A stretch of 64,000 nucleotides of DNA from Streptomyces sp. L2 (GCF_004124325.1 NZ_QBDT01000001.1:1178001-1242000); one strand, 5' to 3'; shown: positions 34,035-43,277, numbered from the stretch's first letter. Notes: a model not told the origin generated them from the letters alone. Translations and numbers: made by a program.

Positions 34035-35030
34035 ATGCTGGCAGCGCTGGGGCTGGACGAGATCCACGAGGAGGCGTACCGGGCGCTGGTGTCCGTGGGC
34101 GCCGCCGACGTCGCCGATCTGGCGCGGCGCCTGACGCTCGGCGAGTCCGACACCGAGCGTGCGCTGCGCCGGCTGGAGCGGCAGGGCCTGGCCGCGCAGT
34201 CCTCGGCGCGGCCGGACCGCTGGGTGGCGGCCCCGCCCGGCGTGGCGCTGGGCGCGCTGCTGACCCAGCAGCGGCACGAGCTGGAGAAGGCGGAGCTGGC
34301 GGCGGCGCTGCTCGCCGAGGAGTACCGGGCGACGGCGGCGGAGCCGGCGGTGCACGACCTGGTGGAGGTGGTGACGGGCGCCTCCGCGGTCGCCCAGCGG
34401 TTCCTGCAGTTGCAGCTGGGCGCCGCCGAGGAGGTGTGCGCGCTGGTCACGGGCAAGCCGGTGGTGGTGTCCGGCATGGAGAACGAGGCGGAGGCGCAGG
34501 CGGCCGGCCGCGGGGTGCGCTACCGGGTGGTGGTGGAGCGGGAGGTGCTGGATCCGCCGCACGGGCTGACCGAGCTGACGGCCGCGCTGAACCGGGACGA
34601 GCAGGTGCGGGTGGCGGACCGGGTACCGACCAAGCTGGTCGTCGCCGACCGTTCCCTCGCCCTGGTGCCGCTCACCTCGAAGACGGCCGAGCCGGCCGCG
34701 CTGGTGGTGCACGCCAGCGGGCTGCTGCAGTTGCTGGCCGGGCTGTTCGAGTCGGTGTGGCGCGAGGCGCTGCCGCTGCGGCTGGGCGCGGCCGGGGTGG
34801 CCGAGGAGTGCCCCGACGCCCCGGACCCGACCGACCTGGAGGTGCTGTCGCTGCTCCTGGCCGGGCTGACCGACGCGAGCGTCGCGAAGCAGCTCGATCT
34901 GGGCCTGCGGACCGTGCAGCGCCGGGTGCGGCGCCTGATGGAGCTGGCGGGGGTGACGACCCGGCTGCAACTCGGCTGGCACGCCTACGAACGGGGCTGG
35001 GTGGCGCGGGAGAACCCGCGGGGGGTGTGA
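34035..35030 (+). CDS. TrmB-like/LuxR-type two-HTH transcriptional regulator
   Basis: A 331-residue regulator. The N-terminal TrmB-like winged helix reads LDEIHEEAYRALVSVGAADVAD then LARRLTLGESDTERALRRLE. The middle resembles a PLD-like/TrmB ligand domain. The C-terminal LuxR-type HTH is LLAGLTDASVAKQLDLGLRT followed by VQRRVRRLMELAG. Such two-HTH regulators are common in Streptomyces, often in secondary metabolism or stress, and their ligands are unknown. ATG at 34035 is chosen with GGGAGGG about 10 nt upstream. It is followed, 82 bp later, by a DUF456 gene. Confidence 0.82.
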   Translation: MLAALGLDEIHEEAYRALVSVGAADVADLARRLTLGESDTERALRRLERQGLAAQSSARPDRWVAAPPGVALGALLTQQRHELEKAELAAALLAEEYRATAAEPAVHDLVEVVTGASAVAQRFLQLQLGAAEEVCALVTGKPVVVSGMENEAEAQAAGRGVRYRVVVEREVLDPPHGLTELTAALNRDEQVRVADRVPTKLVVADRSLALVPLTSKTAEPAALVVHASGLLQLLAGLFESVWREALPLRLGAAGVAEECPDAPDPTDLEVLSLLLAGLTDASVAKQLDLGLRTVQRRVRRLMELAGVTTRLQLGWHAYERGWVARENPRGV

Positions 35031-35112
35031 GCCGGGGGGCGTGGGCCGGGCGTACGCGGGCCGTCGTCCCTCTTGGTCTGCGGCTTCCCACGCCGTCCGG
35101 CACTCTGGGCAG

Positions 35113-35598
35113 ATGGGAGTGTGGGAACTCCTGCTGGTGGGTCTGGTGATCGCACTCGGCGTGTGCGGGGTGCTGGTGCCGGGTCTGCCCGGGGCCTGGC
35201 TGGTGTGGGCGGCGGTCGTGTGGTGGGCGCTGTCGGACGCGCGGCCGGTGGCGTGGTGGGTGCTGGTCGGCGCCACCGCGGTGCTGCTGCTGTCCCTGGC
35301 GGTGCGCTGGGCGTTGCCGCCGCGCCGCCCCCGGACGCCGGGCGACACGCCGCCGGGCCTGGGGCCGTACGCCGGTGCGGGCGCGTTCCTCGGCTTCCTG
35401 CTGGTCCCGGTGCTCGGCGCCCTGCCGGGCTTCCTGACCGGCATCTACCTGCACGAACGCCGGCGCCTCGGCGGTCACGGCCCGGCCATGGCCTCGCTGC
35501 GTACGACGATGCGGTCGGGCGGCGCCGCCGCGCTGGCCGAGCTGTTCGCCTGCCTGCTGATCGCGGGGGCGTGGCTGGGGGCGGTGGTGGGCGCCTGA
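35113..35598 (+). CDS. DUF456 small membrane protein
   Basis: A 161-residue protein with four to five membrane segments and the family's VCGVLVPGLPGAWLVWAAVVWWAL and GAFLGFLLVPVLGALPGFLTG pattern with conserved Gly/Pro. DUF456 proteins are small inner-membrane proteins of unknown role. ATG at 35113. It may be co-transcribed with the regulator upstream. Its stop lies in a hairpin shared with the convergent SGNH gene. Confidence 0.85.
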   Translation: MGVWELLLVGLVIALGVCGVLVPGLPGAWLVWAAVVWWALSDARPVAWWVLVGATAVLLLSLAVRWALPPRRPRTPGDTPPGLGPYAGAGAFLGFLLVPVLGALPGFLTGIYLHERRRLGGHGPAMASLRTTMRSGGAAALAELFACLLIAGAWLGAVVGA

Positions 35599-35612
35599 CC
35601 GGGGCCGGTCAG
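35595..35612. terminator. Compact hairpin covering two convergent stop codons
   Basis: CTGACCGG (35595-35602) and CCGGTCAG (35605-35612) are exact reverse complements separated by 2 nt. The TGA of the DUF456 gene and the stop of the SGNH hydrolase both fall in the stem, so one dyad supplies both stops and probably a bidirectional terminator. Confidence 0.65.
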
Positions 35613-36883
35613 CGGGAGCCGGTCAGGGCGTCGGCGACGACGCGGGCGACCGCGAGCATGCCGGCGTCGTCGAAGTGCAGGTGGTCGCCGGGGTCGTAGG
35701 CGGGCCGGATGCGCTGGGGGTCGGCCGGGTCGCGTACGGCGGCGTCCGCGTCGGCGACCGCGTCGAAGATGGCGCCGTGCCGGATGAGGGTGTTGACCCG
35801 CTGTCGCAGCGCCTCGCGGGCGGGGGTGTGGGCGGGATGGCCTCCGTAGGGGGTGAGGGTGACGCCGACGACGCGGAGGCCGGCGGCGTGGGCCCGGGTC
35901 ACCAGGGTGCGGTAGGCGGCCGCGAAGTCGTCTGCGACGGGCGCGTCGGCGGTGCCGCGGATGATGTCGTTGATGCCCTCCCAGACGATCAGCACCCGCG
36001 CCCCGGCCCGGTCAAGAGCGTCGGCGTCCAGGCGGGCGAGGGCGCTCGGTCCGACGTCGTCGCGCAGCAGCCGGTTGCCGCCGATGCCGGCGTTGAGGAC
36101 GCCGAGCCGCCGGGGGCGCAGCCGGTCGGCGAGCCGGTCGGGCCAGCGGTGGTTGGTGTCGGGGGTGGAGCCGGTGCCGTCGGTGAGGGAGTCGCCGAAG
36201 GCCACGACGCTGCCGAGTGCCGCGCCGCGCACGTCGACGCCCGTGACGTAGTACCAGTGCCTGGTGGTCGCGGTGTACGCCGCACCGCTCACGTCGGCGG
36301 CGTGGCCGGTGCCGCTCCGGGCGAGGTAGCTGGTCTGCAGGGCGGTGCCGTGGTCGGTGGCGGGACCGCAGTCGGTGGGGACGAACACGGTGACGAGCAG
36401 GTCGGCAGCGGCCGGCACGGGCAGTCCGACGGGGTCGGTGAGCAGGTCCCGGCCGGGCTGGACGGTGGCTGTGGGGGCGCCGAGGAAGGTGGCCCGGCGC
36501 AGGGTGCCGGGGACGGCGTCGGGGCCGGTACGGCGCAGTGCCACGGTGACCGCGCCGAGCCGCAGCGGCGCGGTGCCGAGACGGTTGCTGAGCCGGATCC
36601 GCAGCGCGGCCCCGCCGACGCTGAGGTGGACGACGTTGCGGATGGCCACCCCCGCCCCGACGGCGGCCACCCCGGAGGCGGCCGCCTCCCAGCTGCCGCT
36701 CCAGACCGGCTGCCCCACGGCGCGGGGGCCCGGCACGGACGCGCCCAGAGCCGAGGCCGCGAGCACGGGCGCGTCGGCAGAACCGGATACTCCCGGGCCG
36801 GGTTCAGCCCCCGCCGGACTCCCCCACGCCCCGGTCAGCGCCCCCAGCAGAACCGCCGCAAGGACCCGCCCGAACCTGACCAT
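35609..36883 (-). CDS. Secreted SGNH/GDSL hydrolase
   Basis: A 424-residue secreted esterase-like protein. The N-terminus is a Sec signal peptide (VLAAVLLGALTGAWGSPAGA). A beta-rich N-terminal domain precedes the SGNH domain, as in many Streptomyces members. The four blocks are present: FGDSLTDG (nucleophile Ser), NAGIGGNR (Gly), WEGINDI (Asn) and DHLHFDDAG (Asp/His). Substrates of this branch include acyl esters on sugars or cell-wall material; no specific one can be assigned. ATG at 36883, with a long unusual non-coding region upstream. Confidence 0.9.
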   Translation of the reverse strand: MVRFGRVLAAVLLGALTGAWGSPAGAEPGPGVSGSADAPVLAASALGASVPGPRAVGQPVWSGSWEAAASGVAAVGAGVAIRNVVHLSVGGAALRIRLSNRLGTAPLRLGAVTVALRRTGPDAVPGTLRRATFLGAPTATVQPGRDLLTDPVGLPVPAAADLLVTVFVPTDCGPATDHGTALQTSYLARSGTGHAADVSGAAYTATTRHWYYVTGVDVRGAALGSVVAFGDSLTDGTGSTPDTNHRWPDRLADRLRPRRLGVLNAGIGGNRLLRDDVGPSALARLDADALDRAGARVLIVWEGINDIIRGTADAPVADDFAAAYRTLVTRAHAAGLRVVGVTLTPYGGHPAHTPAREALRQRVNTLIRHGAIFDAVADADAAVRDPADPQRIRPAYDPGDHLHFDDAGMLAVARVVADALTGSR

Positions 36884-37469
36884 CTACGCGCCCGCCCTTC
36901 CACTGCCCATCCGCACAGGACCGTGCCACACACCCACCCCGCAACACCGCAGCCCACCCCCGGTTCCACCCGCTCGGACCAGCAAAAACGAGGAAACGCA
37001 CGCCGCGGGGCTCCCGACCGCTCGGGCCCCGGCTGGCTTGCGGCGAGCCCCGGGGGCGGGTGGCGGGGGCCGGGACGGCGAGAGGCGGGGCCCGGGACGG
37101 CGAGAGGCGAGCGGCGGGTGGCGGGGCCGGGCGGGCGAGCGGCGGATGGGGCCCCGGGACGGCGAACTCCCGGGGGGCCGGACGCCGAGCGACGGCCCTC
37201 CTGCACGCCGGGCCACGGCCTTCGGGGGTGATGGCCCTCCCGGGCCACGGGGCGGGCTCCGAAGCGACGGCTCCGGGGGCGACGGACTCCCGGGCAGCGG
37301 GCTCCTGAACGGCGATCCGGGGTCGCGGGCTCCCAGGGGGCGGCCCTCCGAACGCCCCCCGGCGGCGGCCTTCGGGGCGACGGCCTCCCGGACGACGCGG
37401 CGGCCCCCGAAGCGACGGCACCGGGGGCGGCGGGCTACCTGGTCGCGGGCTGCGGGTGGCCGCCTCGCC
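36884..37469. repeat. 586-bp low-complexity GC-rich intergenic region with degenerate repeats
   Basis: No supported gene. CGGGACGGCGAGAGGCG occurs at 37071-37087 and 37093-37109 and again in part at 37155. A looser CGGGCTCCYGGG-like motif recurs from about 37170 to 37340. The open frames across it are Arg/Pro/Gly low complexity. The region separates the SGNH hydrolase promoter from the end of the AlkA gene. Confidence 0.6.
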
Positions 37470-38885
37470 TCAGGTGGCCCGGTCCCCCGCCCTCCCCGAC
37501 GCCTCCGCCACCCGTAGGTGCTGCGCGGCGTACGAGCGCCATGGGCGCCAGGTGTCATGGGTCGGGGTGTCGGGTGGGGGGACGTCGGGGTCGGCCAGGG
37601 CGCGGATGCGGAGGGCGGTGATGGCGGCTGAGGGGAGGCCGGGCACGGTGCGGAGGGACTCCTCGGCGGCCTGCCGGTCGGCGCCCGGGTCCAGTCGTAT
37701 CGTGCCGTCGGCGAGGGCCGCGGCGAGGGTGCGGAGGGGGCCGGTCGGCTCGGCCTCGGCCAGGACCGCGGGGTCGGGGAAGAGGTGGGTGAGGGTGCCG
37801 CAGGGGGCGTCGAGGGCCTTGCCGTAGCGGCGGACCAGGCGCTCGGCCTCGTCACGGTCGGCCAGGACCTTCACGGCGGCCTCCAGCGGGTCGACGGCGC
37901 CCGGTGAGCGGAGTCCGGGCCGGGCGGCGACCAGGGGCGCGAGGCGGGGGTCGGCGCCGAGCCGCTCGTCGACGGCGTACGGGTCGGCGTCGAGGTCGAA
38001 GAGCCGCCGCAGCCGCTGTACGGCGGTCGTGAGGTCCCGCGGGTCGGTGAGCCGCAGCCGCGCGTCCAGCCAGCCGCCCGGCCCGGTGCCGCCGCCCCGC
38101 CGCGCCTCCCGGCCGCGCTCCTCGACGGCGACGAGCGCCGTGCCGTACGGCAGTCGCAGCGTGCGCCGGTAGGTACGGCGGCCGGTGTCGCCGGACACCT
38201 CCTCGACGCCCGGTACGGCCTCCAGCGCCAGCTGGTCGAAGACGGCGGCGGTCTGGTACGGCCCCCGGTACGCGAGCCGCAGCGGGATGCCGGCGCCCGG
38301 GGCGGCCCGCCGTACGCCCCGTCCGCCGGGCGCGGCGCCCCGCACCTCGGTCGGCGTCGCGTCGTACACGGCGCGGACGGTGTCGTTGAACTGCCGCACG
38401 CTGGCGAACCCGGACGCGAACGCGATCTCGGTGACGGGCAGGGCGGTGGTCTGCAGCAGCACCCGGGCGGTGTGCGCCCGCTGGGCCCGGGCGAGGGCCA
38501 CGGGCCCCGCGCCGAGTTCGGCGGTCAGCTGCCGCTGGACCTGGCGGGCGCTGTAGCCGAGCCTGAGGGCGAGCCCGGCGACGCCCTCCCGGTCCACGAC
38601 GCCGTCGGCGATGAGCCGCATGGCCCGGCCGACGACGTCCGCGCGGACATTCCACTCGGCGGACCCGGGCACCGCGTCGGGCCGGCAGCGCCGGCAGGCA
38701 CGGAACCCGGAACCCTGCGCCGCGGCGGCCGTCGCGAAGAACCGCACGTTCCGCCGCTTCGGCGTGACCGCCGGGCAGCTGGGCCGGCAGTAGATCCCGG
38801 TGGTCGTCACGCCGAAGAAGAACGCCCCGTCGAAGCGCCCGTCCCGGCTCCGTACGGCTTCGTATCCGCTGTCCGCGTCCATCAT
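37470..38885 (-). CDS. alkA: Ada/AlkA fusion: AraC-type regulator with DNA-3-methyladenine glycosylase domain
   Basis: A 471-residue DNA repair protein. The Ada metal-binding domain comes first (ARFDG-type RDGRFDGAFFFGVTTTG, then YCRPSC and ACRRC, four Cys). An AraC HTH follows (YSARQVQRQLTAELGAGP, ASVRQFNDTVRAVYD), then the AlkA N-domain and HhH-GPD region. In the last part the usual PGIGPWTA helix-hairpin-helix reads PGLPSAAITALRI, still followed by an ALADPD segment with the expected Asp. Tandem ATGs at 38885/38882 follow GGGAGG; either may be used. Predicted to sense methylated DNA and excise alkylated purines. Confidence 0.88.
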   Translation of the reverse strand: MMDADSGYEAVRSRDGRFDGAFFFGVTTTGIYCRPSCPAVTPKRRNVRFFATAAAAQGSGFRACRRCRPDAVPGSAEWNVRADVVGRAMRLIADGVVDREGVAGLALRLGYSARQVQRQLTAELGAGPVALARAQRAHTARVLLQTTALPVTEIAFASGFASVRQFNDTVRAVYDATPTEVRGAAPGGRGVRRAAPGAGIPLRLAYRGPYQTAAVFDQLALEAVPGVEEVSGDTGRRTYRRTLRLPYGTALVAVEERGREARRGGGTGPGGWLDARLRLTDPRDLTTAVQRLRRLFDLDADPYAVDERLGADPRLAPLVAARPGLRSPGAVDPLEAAVKVLADRDEAERLVRRYGKALDAPCGTLTHLFPDPAVLAEAEPTGPLRTLAAALADGTIRLDPGADRQAAEESLRTVPGLPSAAITALRIRALADPDVPPPDTPTHDTWRPWRSYAAQHLRVAEASGRAGDRAT

Positions 38886-39021
38886 CACGCCTCCCAGTGT
38901 GGAACGGGCGACGGGGACCGGCTGGCGGAAATCGGACACGCAGGTCCCCGTAATCCCCTTCCCGGGAGGCCGGGAGGCCGGGAGGGGCGACGGGGGCCCA
39001 CACCCGACGTGCCGCCCGGCC

Positions 39022-40146
39022 TCAGCTCCAGCGGCCCCGCTTGGCCTGCATCGCCGCGCGGCCCTCCGCCCCCTTCCGCTTCCAGTCCTTGCGCAGTTCG
39101 GCGCGGACCCGGGCGTCGGTCTTGGCGACGATCCACTGGTTCTCCCGGACGAGCTTGCGGTAGCTCTCCAGCCGCCGTACCGGAAGCTCGCCGTCCTCCA
39201 CGGCGGCGGCCACCGCGCAGCCCGGCTCGCGTTCGTGGGCGCAGTCGTGGAACCGGCACCGCCCGGCCAGTTCCTCGATCTCGGAGAACACCTGCCCGAC
39301 CCCGGTCTCGGCGTCGAACAGGCCGACGCCGCGCAGCCCGGGGGTGTCGATCAGCACGCCGCCGCCGGGCAGGGCGAGCAGATTGCGGGTGGTGGTGGTG
39401 TGCCGGCCCTTGCCGTCGACGTCCCGCGCCGCCCGCACGTCCATGACGTCCTCGCCGACGAGGGCGTTGGCGAGGGTCGATTTGCCGGCGCCGGACTGTC
39501 CCAGCAGCACGGTCGTGCCGGAGCCGACCAGCGAGGCGAGGACGTCGAGTCCGTCCCCGTGCAGGGCGCTGACGGTGAGCACCGGCACGCCCGGCGCGGT
39601 CGTCTCCACGTCCTCCACGAGGTGGCTCAGGGTCACCGGGTCCGGGACGAGGTCGGCCTTGGTCAGCACGACCACGGGCTGCGCCCCGGACTCCCAGGCG
39701 AGCGCCAGGAACCGTTCGACGCGCCCGAGGTCGAGTTCGACGGCGAGGGACACGGCGACGACGGCGTGGTCGACGTTGGCGGCGAGGATCTGCCCCTCGG
39801 ACCGCTTGGAGGAGGTGGATCGCACGAAGGCCGTCCGGCGCGGCAGGTACGCGCGGACATAGCGGGGGTTGCCGCCGGGTTCGACGGCGACCCAGTCGCC
39901 GGTGCACACGACCCGCATCGGGTCGTGGGGGGTGACGAAAGCGGTGTCGGCGCGGACGGTCCCGCCGGCGGTGACGACGTCGCACTGCCCGCGGTCGACC
40001 CGGACGACGCGGCCGGCCAGGAGGCCTTCCCCGGCGTACGGGGCGAACTCGGACTCCCAGCCCGCGTCCCAGCCGTACGGGGCGAGGGGGTGCGAGGAAG
40101 GTGAACCCGGAAGAGAAGCCGAGCTCGAAGGAGAAGAGGAAGACAA
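39022..40146 (-). CDS. rsgA: Ribosome-dependent GTPase RsgA (YjeQ)
   Basis: A 374-residue circularly permuted GTPase involved in 30S maturation. After an N-terminal OB-fold come G4 TKAD (162-165), G5 SALHGDG, then G1 GQSGAGKS (216-223) and G3 DTPG (267-270), the order expected for RsgA. The zinc site C297-x2-H300-x-C302 with C310 is intact. The N-terminal Ser-rich tail is short. The TTG start at 40146 is the first codon of the open frame with GAAGGG upstream. A tiny ORF with a strong Shine-Dalgarno lies 63 bp upstream on the same strand. Confidence 0.92.
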   Translation of the reverse strand: MSSSSPSSSASLPGSPSSHPLAPYGWDAGWESEFAPYAGEGLLAGRVVRVDRGQCDVVTAGGTVRADTAFVTPHDPMRVVCTGDWVAVEPGGNPRYVRAYLPRRTAFVRSTSSKRSEGQILAANVDHAVVAVSLAVELDLGRVERFLALAWESGAQPVVVLTKADLVPDPVTLSHLVEDVETTAPGVPVLTVSALHGDGLDVLASLVGSGTTVLLGQSGAGKSTLANALVGEDVMDVRAARDVDGKGRHTTTTRNLLALPGGGVLIDTPGLRGVGLFDAETGVGQVFSEIEELAGRCRFHDCAHEREPGCAVAAAVEDGELPVRRLESYRKLVRENQWIVAKTDARVRAELRKDWKRKGAEGRAAMQAKRGRWS

Positions 40147-40209
40147 GGGTGACCCTTCACATGGGTGGCCCCGGCACCGCGTCCTCGGACGCGGGAAGAA
40201 AAGGTGTGG

Positions 40210-40281
40210 TCAGCCGGCGGCCAGAGAGGTGGACTTGACGGACTTCCGGATGCGGGCAACGCCCATCGCAACGACAGTCAT
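40210..40281 (-). CDS. Candidate 23-residue leader peptide upstream of rsgA
   Basis: A minus-strand ATG at 40281 begins MTVVAMGVARIRKSVKSTSL and ends three residues later at a TGA at 40210. It is preceded by AGGAGGTG at a good distance, one of the strongest Shine-Dalgarno sequences in the window. The peptide is basic and amphipathic. It ends 63 nt before the rsgA TTG. It could be a leader peptide coupled to rsgA or an independent small protein; I do not recognise a family. Confidence 0.5.
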   Translation of the reverse strand: MTVVAMGVARIRKSVKSTSLAAG

Positions 40282-40399
40282 CGGTCAACACCTCCTGGGT
40301 CACACACACGGCGGGCAGCGGCTGCGGGAGCAACCACGTGAACGGACACCACCCTAGCGACCCGCCCTGACGACGCACCACTGAATTATCAGCGCACCG

Positions 40400-40934
40400 A
40401 TGTCCGGCTCCCCAAGCGGCGTGTCGCGGTCGATCGCGCGCCGGCTCCGCTGGGCTCACGCACGCGCAGTACGTCCTGGTCGCCTCGCTGTACGGCATGC
40501 GGCGCACCGGCGAGCGGCCCGGTCCGCGCCGGCTCGCCGAGCACACCGGTCTGGAGGCGCTGTACGTCTCGAAGCCGGCGCGCCCTGGAGTCGGCCGGGC
40601 TGATCGAGCGCAGCCGCGACCCACGGGACCCACGCGCCGTGCAACTCGCCCTCAGCGAGCAGACACAGGCCGTCACGCGGCAGGCCGTCGGGGTGGTCCA
40701 GGAACTGCTCCAGCGGTTGCTGGATCCGCTCGGCGGTCTCGACGGCCCACGGACGCGCGCGTTCACCGACGCGCTGCCGGCCCTGCTCGACACACCGCCG
40801 TCGGCGCGGAGACCGCCCCCGTCAGCGCCCGTATCTGGGGCGGGACACCCGCGGCGGACCTCGCCGCCGCGGGCCGCGTCCTCGCTCTGGTCACCGGGCG
40901 CGTCAACGCGGAGCTCGCCGCGCCGGCGAGGTGA
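40400..40934 (+). pseudogene. MarR-family regulator remnants (multiple frameshifts)
   Basis: Read across frames, the DNA encodes a MarR-like winged helix: LTHAQYVLVASLYGMRRTG, RRLAEHTGLEALYVSK, then after a frame change ALESAGLIERSRDPRDPR and AVQLALSEQTQAVTRQAVG. A further piece in another frame (RIWGGTPAADLAAAGRVLAL) resembles the C-terminus of a second MarR-type protein. No single frame covers a full domain, so at least two frameshifts or a deletion fusion are needed. No function expected. Confidence 0.7.
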
Positions 40935-40952
40935 TGCCCGGGGTGAAGCCTC

Positions 40953-42428
40953 TCAGCACTGCCCGTCGGCGACGACGTAGTAGCCGGGTGACGTCTCGCG
41001 CAGGGTGTGCCGCACGAAGACGTTGTAGAGGCCCATGTTCTGGCCGGAGCCGTTGGCGTACGTGGTGCCCATGGTCTGGTGGGCCCGTCCCGCCGCCACC
41101 TGGCCGTAGTTGCTGTCGGTGAAGCACTGGCCCGCCGGCGCGCCGGTCGTGGTGGCGACGACTCCGGGCGACGAAGCACCCGGTCGGCCGGAGGAGTCGA
41201 CGGCCGCCACGGTGTACGTGTAGGCCGTGCCCGCGGAGAGCCCGGTGTCGGTGTACGTCGTGCCGGTGACGGCCGAGGCGGTGACCTTCGTGCCGTCGCG
41301 GTACACCGCGTAACCCGCCGCGTCCGGCACGGAGTTCCAGGTCAGGGTTGCCGAGTCGGCCGTGGTGCCGGTGACCTTCAGGCCGGTGGGCGCGGGTTCT
41401 CCGGTGCCGGGCGTGCCGTCGAGGCCGAAGAAGTGGGCCGTGTAGTAGCTGGAGCAGATGGCGTCGGGGTAGTAGGTGCCGGTCGTGCCGCACTGGTCGG
41501 TGCCGGAGCCGGGGTGGACGGCGAGGCCGTGGGGCATGCCGGAGACGGAGAACGTGACGACCGCGGGCGTTCCGTCGCCGTCGGCGTAGATCCGCTCGGT
41601 GGTGCCGCCTGGCAGCGACTGGGTACTGGACGGGGTCTGGGAGATGCCCCAGACGTTCGTCCAGCCGTCCATGCTGTACGTCATCTCCGCCGGGTTGACG
41701 GTGGTGTCGGAGCTGCCCTGCCAGACGGCCACCCGGGGCCAGGGGCCGTCGTAGCCGGGGTGGGAGCCGCGGATCAGGTCGCCCCACTGCTGGACGGTCC
41801 TGCTGGTCGTGCCCGACGTGCAGTTGGTGTTGAAGATGCCGGTCGTGGAGCACTGGGCGGCCGGGCCGGAGTCGATCGATCCGGCGGCGAAGACGTCGGG
41901 GTAGTCGGCGAGCAGGTCGGCGGTCATGCCGCCGCCGGCGGAGAGTCCGGTGACGTAGATCCGGGCCGGGTCGACGTGGTACGTGCTCTCCGCGTACTCG
42001 ATCATCTGGTGGACGGACTCGGCCTCCCCTTGGTCCCGGCCGTCGTTGGACGGGGTGCCCCAGTCGAAGCAGTTGCTGATGGGGCTGGAGACGGAGGGCT
42101 GTTCGGGGAAGACCAGCGTGAAGCCGTACAGGTCGGCGTACTTGGGCCAGCCGGAGTGGGTGTAGTAGTCGTTCGCGCTCTGGGTGCAGCCGTGCAGGGC
42201 GACCACGAGGGGCGCGCCGTCGGCGACGCCGGCGGGCCGGTAGCTGTACATGTTCAGGCTGCCGGGGTTGGAGCCGAAGCCGGTGACCTGGGTGAGGCCC
42301 GGAGCGGCCGAGGCGGGTGGCGTGGCGGCGGCGAGCCCGGCGAGCGGCAGGAGGAGACCGGCCGCAAGTGCGGTGATTCTGCCGCGCAGTCGGGCTCGCC
42401 GGGAGCGGTGCCGCATGGGGAGTGTCAT
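40953..42428 (-). CDS. phaZ: Secreted poly(3-hydroxybutyrate) depolymerase with FN3 linker and polymer-binding domain
   Basis: A 491-residue extracellular esterase. The Sec signal peptide is about residues 1-42. The alpha/beta-hydrolase domain has the oxyanion segment HGC (79-81) and the lipase box GLSAGGGM with Ser163, and a late PHG supplies a candidate His. An FN3 module follows (about 348-430). The last ~60 residues ([14 protein letters not shown] through [20 protein letters not shown]) match the C-terminal substrate-binding domain I associate with PHB depolymerases. The layout catalytic domain-FN3 linker-binding domain is the classic PHB depolymerase plan. Neighbouring 3-hydroxybutyrate genes support it. 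Confidence 0.85.
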   Translation of the reverse strand: MTLPMRHRSRRARLRGRITALAAGLLLPLAGLAAATPPASAAPGLTQVTGFGSNPGSLNMYSYRPAGVADGAPLVVALHGCTQSANDYYTHSGWPKYADLYGFTLVFPEQPSVSSPISNCFDWGTPSNDGRDQGEAESVHQMIEYAESTYHVDPARIYVTGLSAGGGMTADLLADYPDVFAAGSIDSGPAAQCSTTGIFNTNCTSGTTSRTVQQWGDLIRGSHPGYDGPWPRVAVWQGSSDTTVNPAEMTYSMDGWTNVWGISQTPSSTQSLPGGTTERIYADGDGTPAVVTFSVSGMPHGLAVHPGSGTDQCGTTGTYYPDAICSSYYTAHFFGLDGTPGTGEPAPTGLKVTGTTADSATLTWNSVPDAAGYAVYRDGTKVTASAVTGTTYTDTGLSAGTAYTYTVAAVDSSGRPGASSPGVVATTTGAPAGQCFTDSNYGQVAAGRAHQTMGTTYANGSGQNMGLYNVFVRHTLRETSPGYYVVADGQC

Positions 42429-42556
42429 CGTGTACTCCTGGGTGGGGTCCGGTGGGGAGGGGCCAGGATGGCGCCCGGACCCGGGTGCGCGTCATGTGAC
42501 GGAAACCCAGTGCTGTGCGGGGAGTTGTGGGGGGTGCCCCCATTGGCGCCCGGCGA

Positions 42557-42620
42557 GGCGCGGCTGCGTCCGGCGACGCGCGGCCGCGCCCTGCGGCACG
42601 CGGCTGCGCCCGGCGGCACG
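42557..42620. repeat. Three imperfect ~20-bp repeats downstream of the CoA-transferase operon
   Basis: CGCGGCTGCGTCCGGCGACG, CGCGGCCGCGCCCTGCGGCA and CGCGGCTGCGCCCGGCGGCA follow one another in the 199-bp gap between the CoA-transferase and the depolymerase promoter. They are non-coding and may form stem-loops. No terminator with a clean stem was found. Confidence 0.5.
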
Positions 42621-42627
42621 GGGCCGG

Positions 42628-43275
42628 TCAGGCCTCCGCGCCGTCGAGGAGGAGCAGGTGCGCGTCCGTGGCGTCGACGACGTCCTCGATGCCGGTGCCG
42701 GGTGCCAGTTCGACGAGGTGCAGTCCGTCCGGGGTGACGTCGATGACCGCCAGGTCGGTGATGATCCGGTCGACGACACCGCGTCCGGTGACGGGCAGCG
42801 TGCACTCGCGGACGATCTTCGAGGAGCCGTCCTTCGCGGTGTGCTCCATGACCACGACGACCTTGCGGGCGCCGTGCACGAGGTCCATGGCGCCGCCCAT
42901 ACCCTTCACCGTCCGGCCCGGGATCATCCAGTTGGCGAGGTCGCCGCCGGCGGAGACCTGCATCGCGCCGAGGACCGACACGTCGATGCGTCCGGCGCGG
43001 ATCATGCCGAAGGAGGTGGCCGAGTCGAAGCAGGCGGCTCCGGCCCGGACCGTGACGGTCTCCTTGCCGGCGTTGATCAGGTCCGGGTGCTCGTCGCCCT
43101 CCTCGGGGTACGGGCCGACGCCGAGGATGCCGTTCTCGGAGTGCAGGACGACGTGGATGTCGTCGGGGAGGTGACTGGGGATCAGGGTGGGCAGGCCGAT
43201 GCCGAGGTTGACGTAGCTCCCGTCGGAGAGTTCGCGGGCGGCGCGGGCGGCGAGCTGGTCGCGGGTCAGGGCCAT
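42628..43275 (-). CDS. 3-oxoacid CoA-transferase, subunit B
   Basis: A 215-residue beta subunit of the class I CoA-transferase family (ScoB/AtoA/PcaJ). The catalytic Glu is E47 in [11 protein letters not shown], and GIGLPTLIP near the N-terminus and [18 protein letters not shown] segment are conserved. It would transfer CoA from succinyl-CoA to acetoacetate or 3-oxoadipate. The ATG lies 2 bp after the stop of subunit A. Position next to a PHB depolymerase and near a 3-hydroxybutyrate dehydrogenase favours acetoacetate as substrate. Confidence 0.9.
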   Translation of the reverse strand: MALTRDQLAARAARELSDGSYVNLGIGLPTLIPSHLPDDIHVVLHSENGILGVGPYPEEGDEHPDLINAGKETVTVRAGAACFDSATSFGMIRAGRIDVSVLGAMQVSAGGDLANWMIPGRTVKGMGGAMDLVHGARKVVVVMEHTAKDGSSKIVRECTLPVTGRGVVDRIITDLAVIDVTPDGLHLVELAPGTGIEDVVDATDAHLLLLDGAEA

Positions 43276-43277
43276 CG

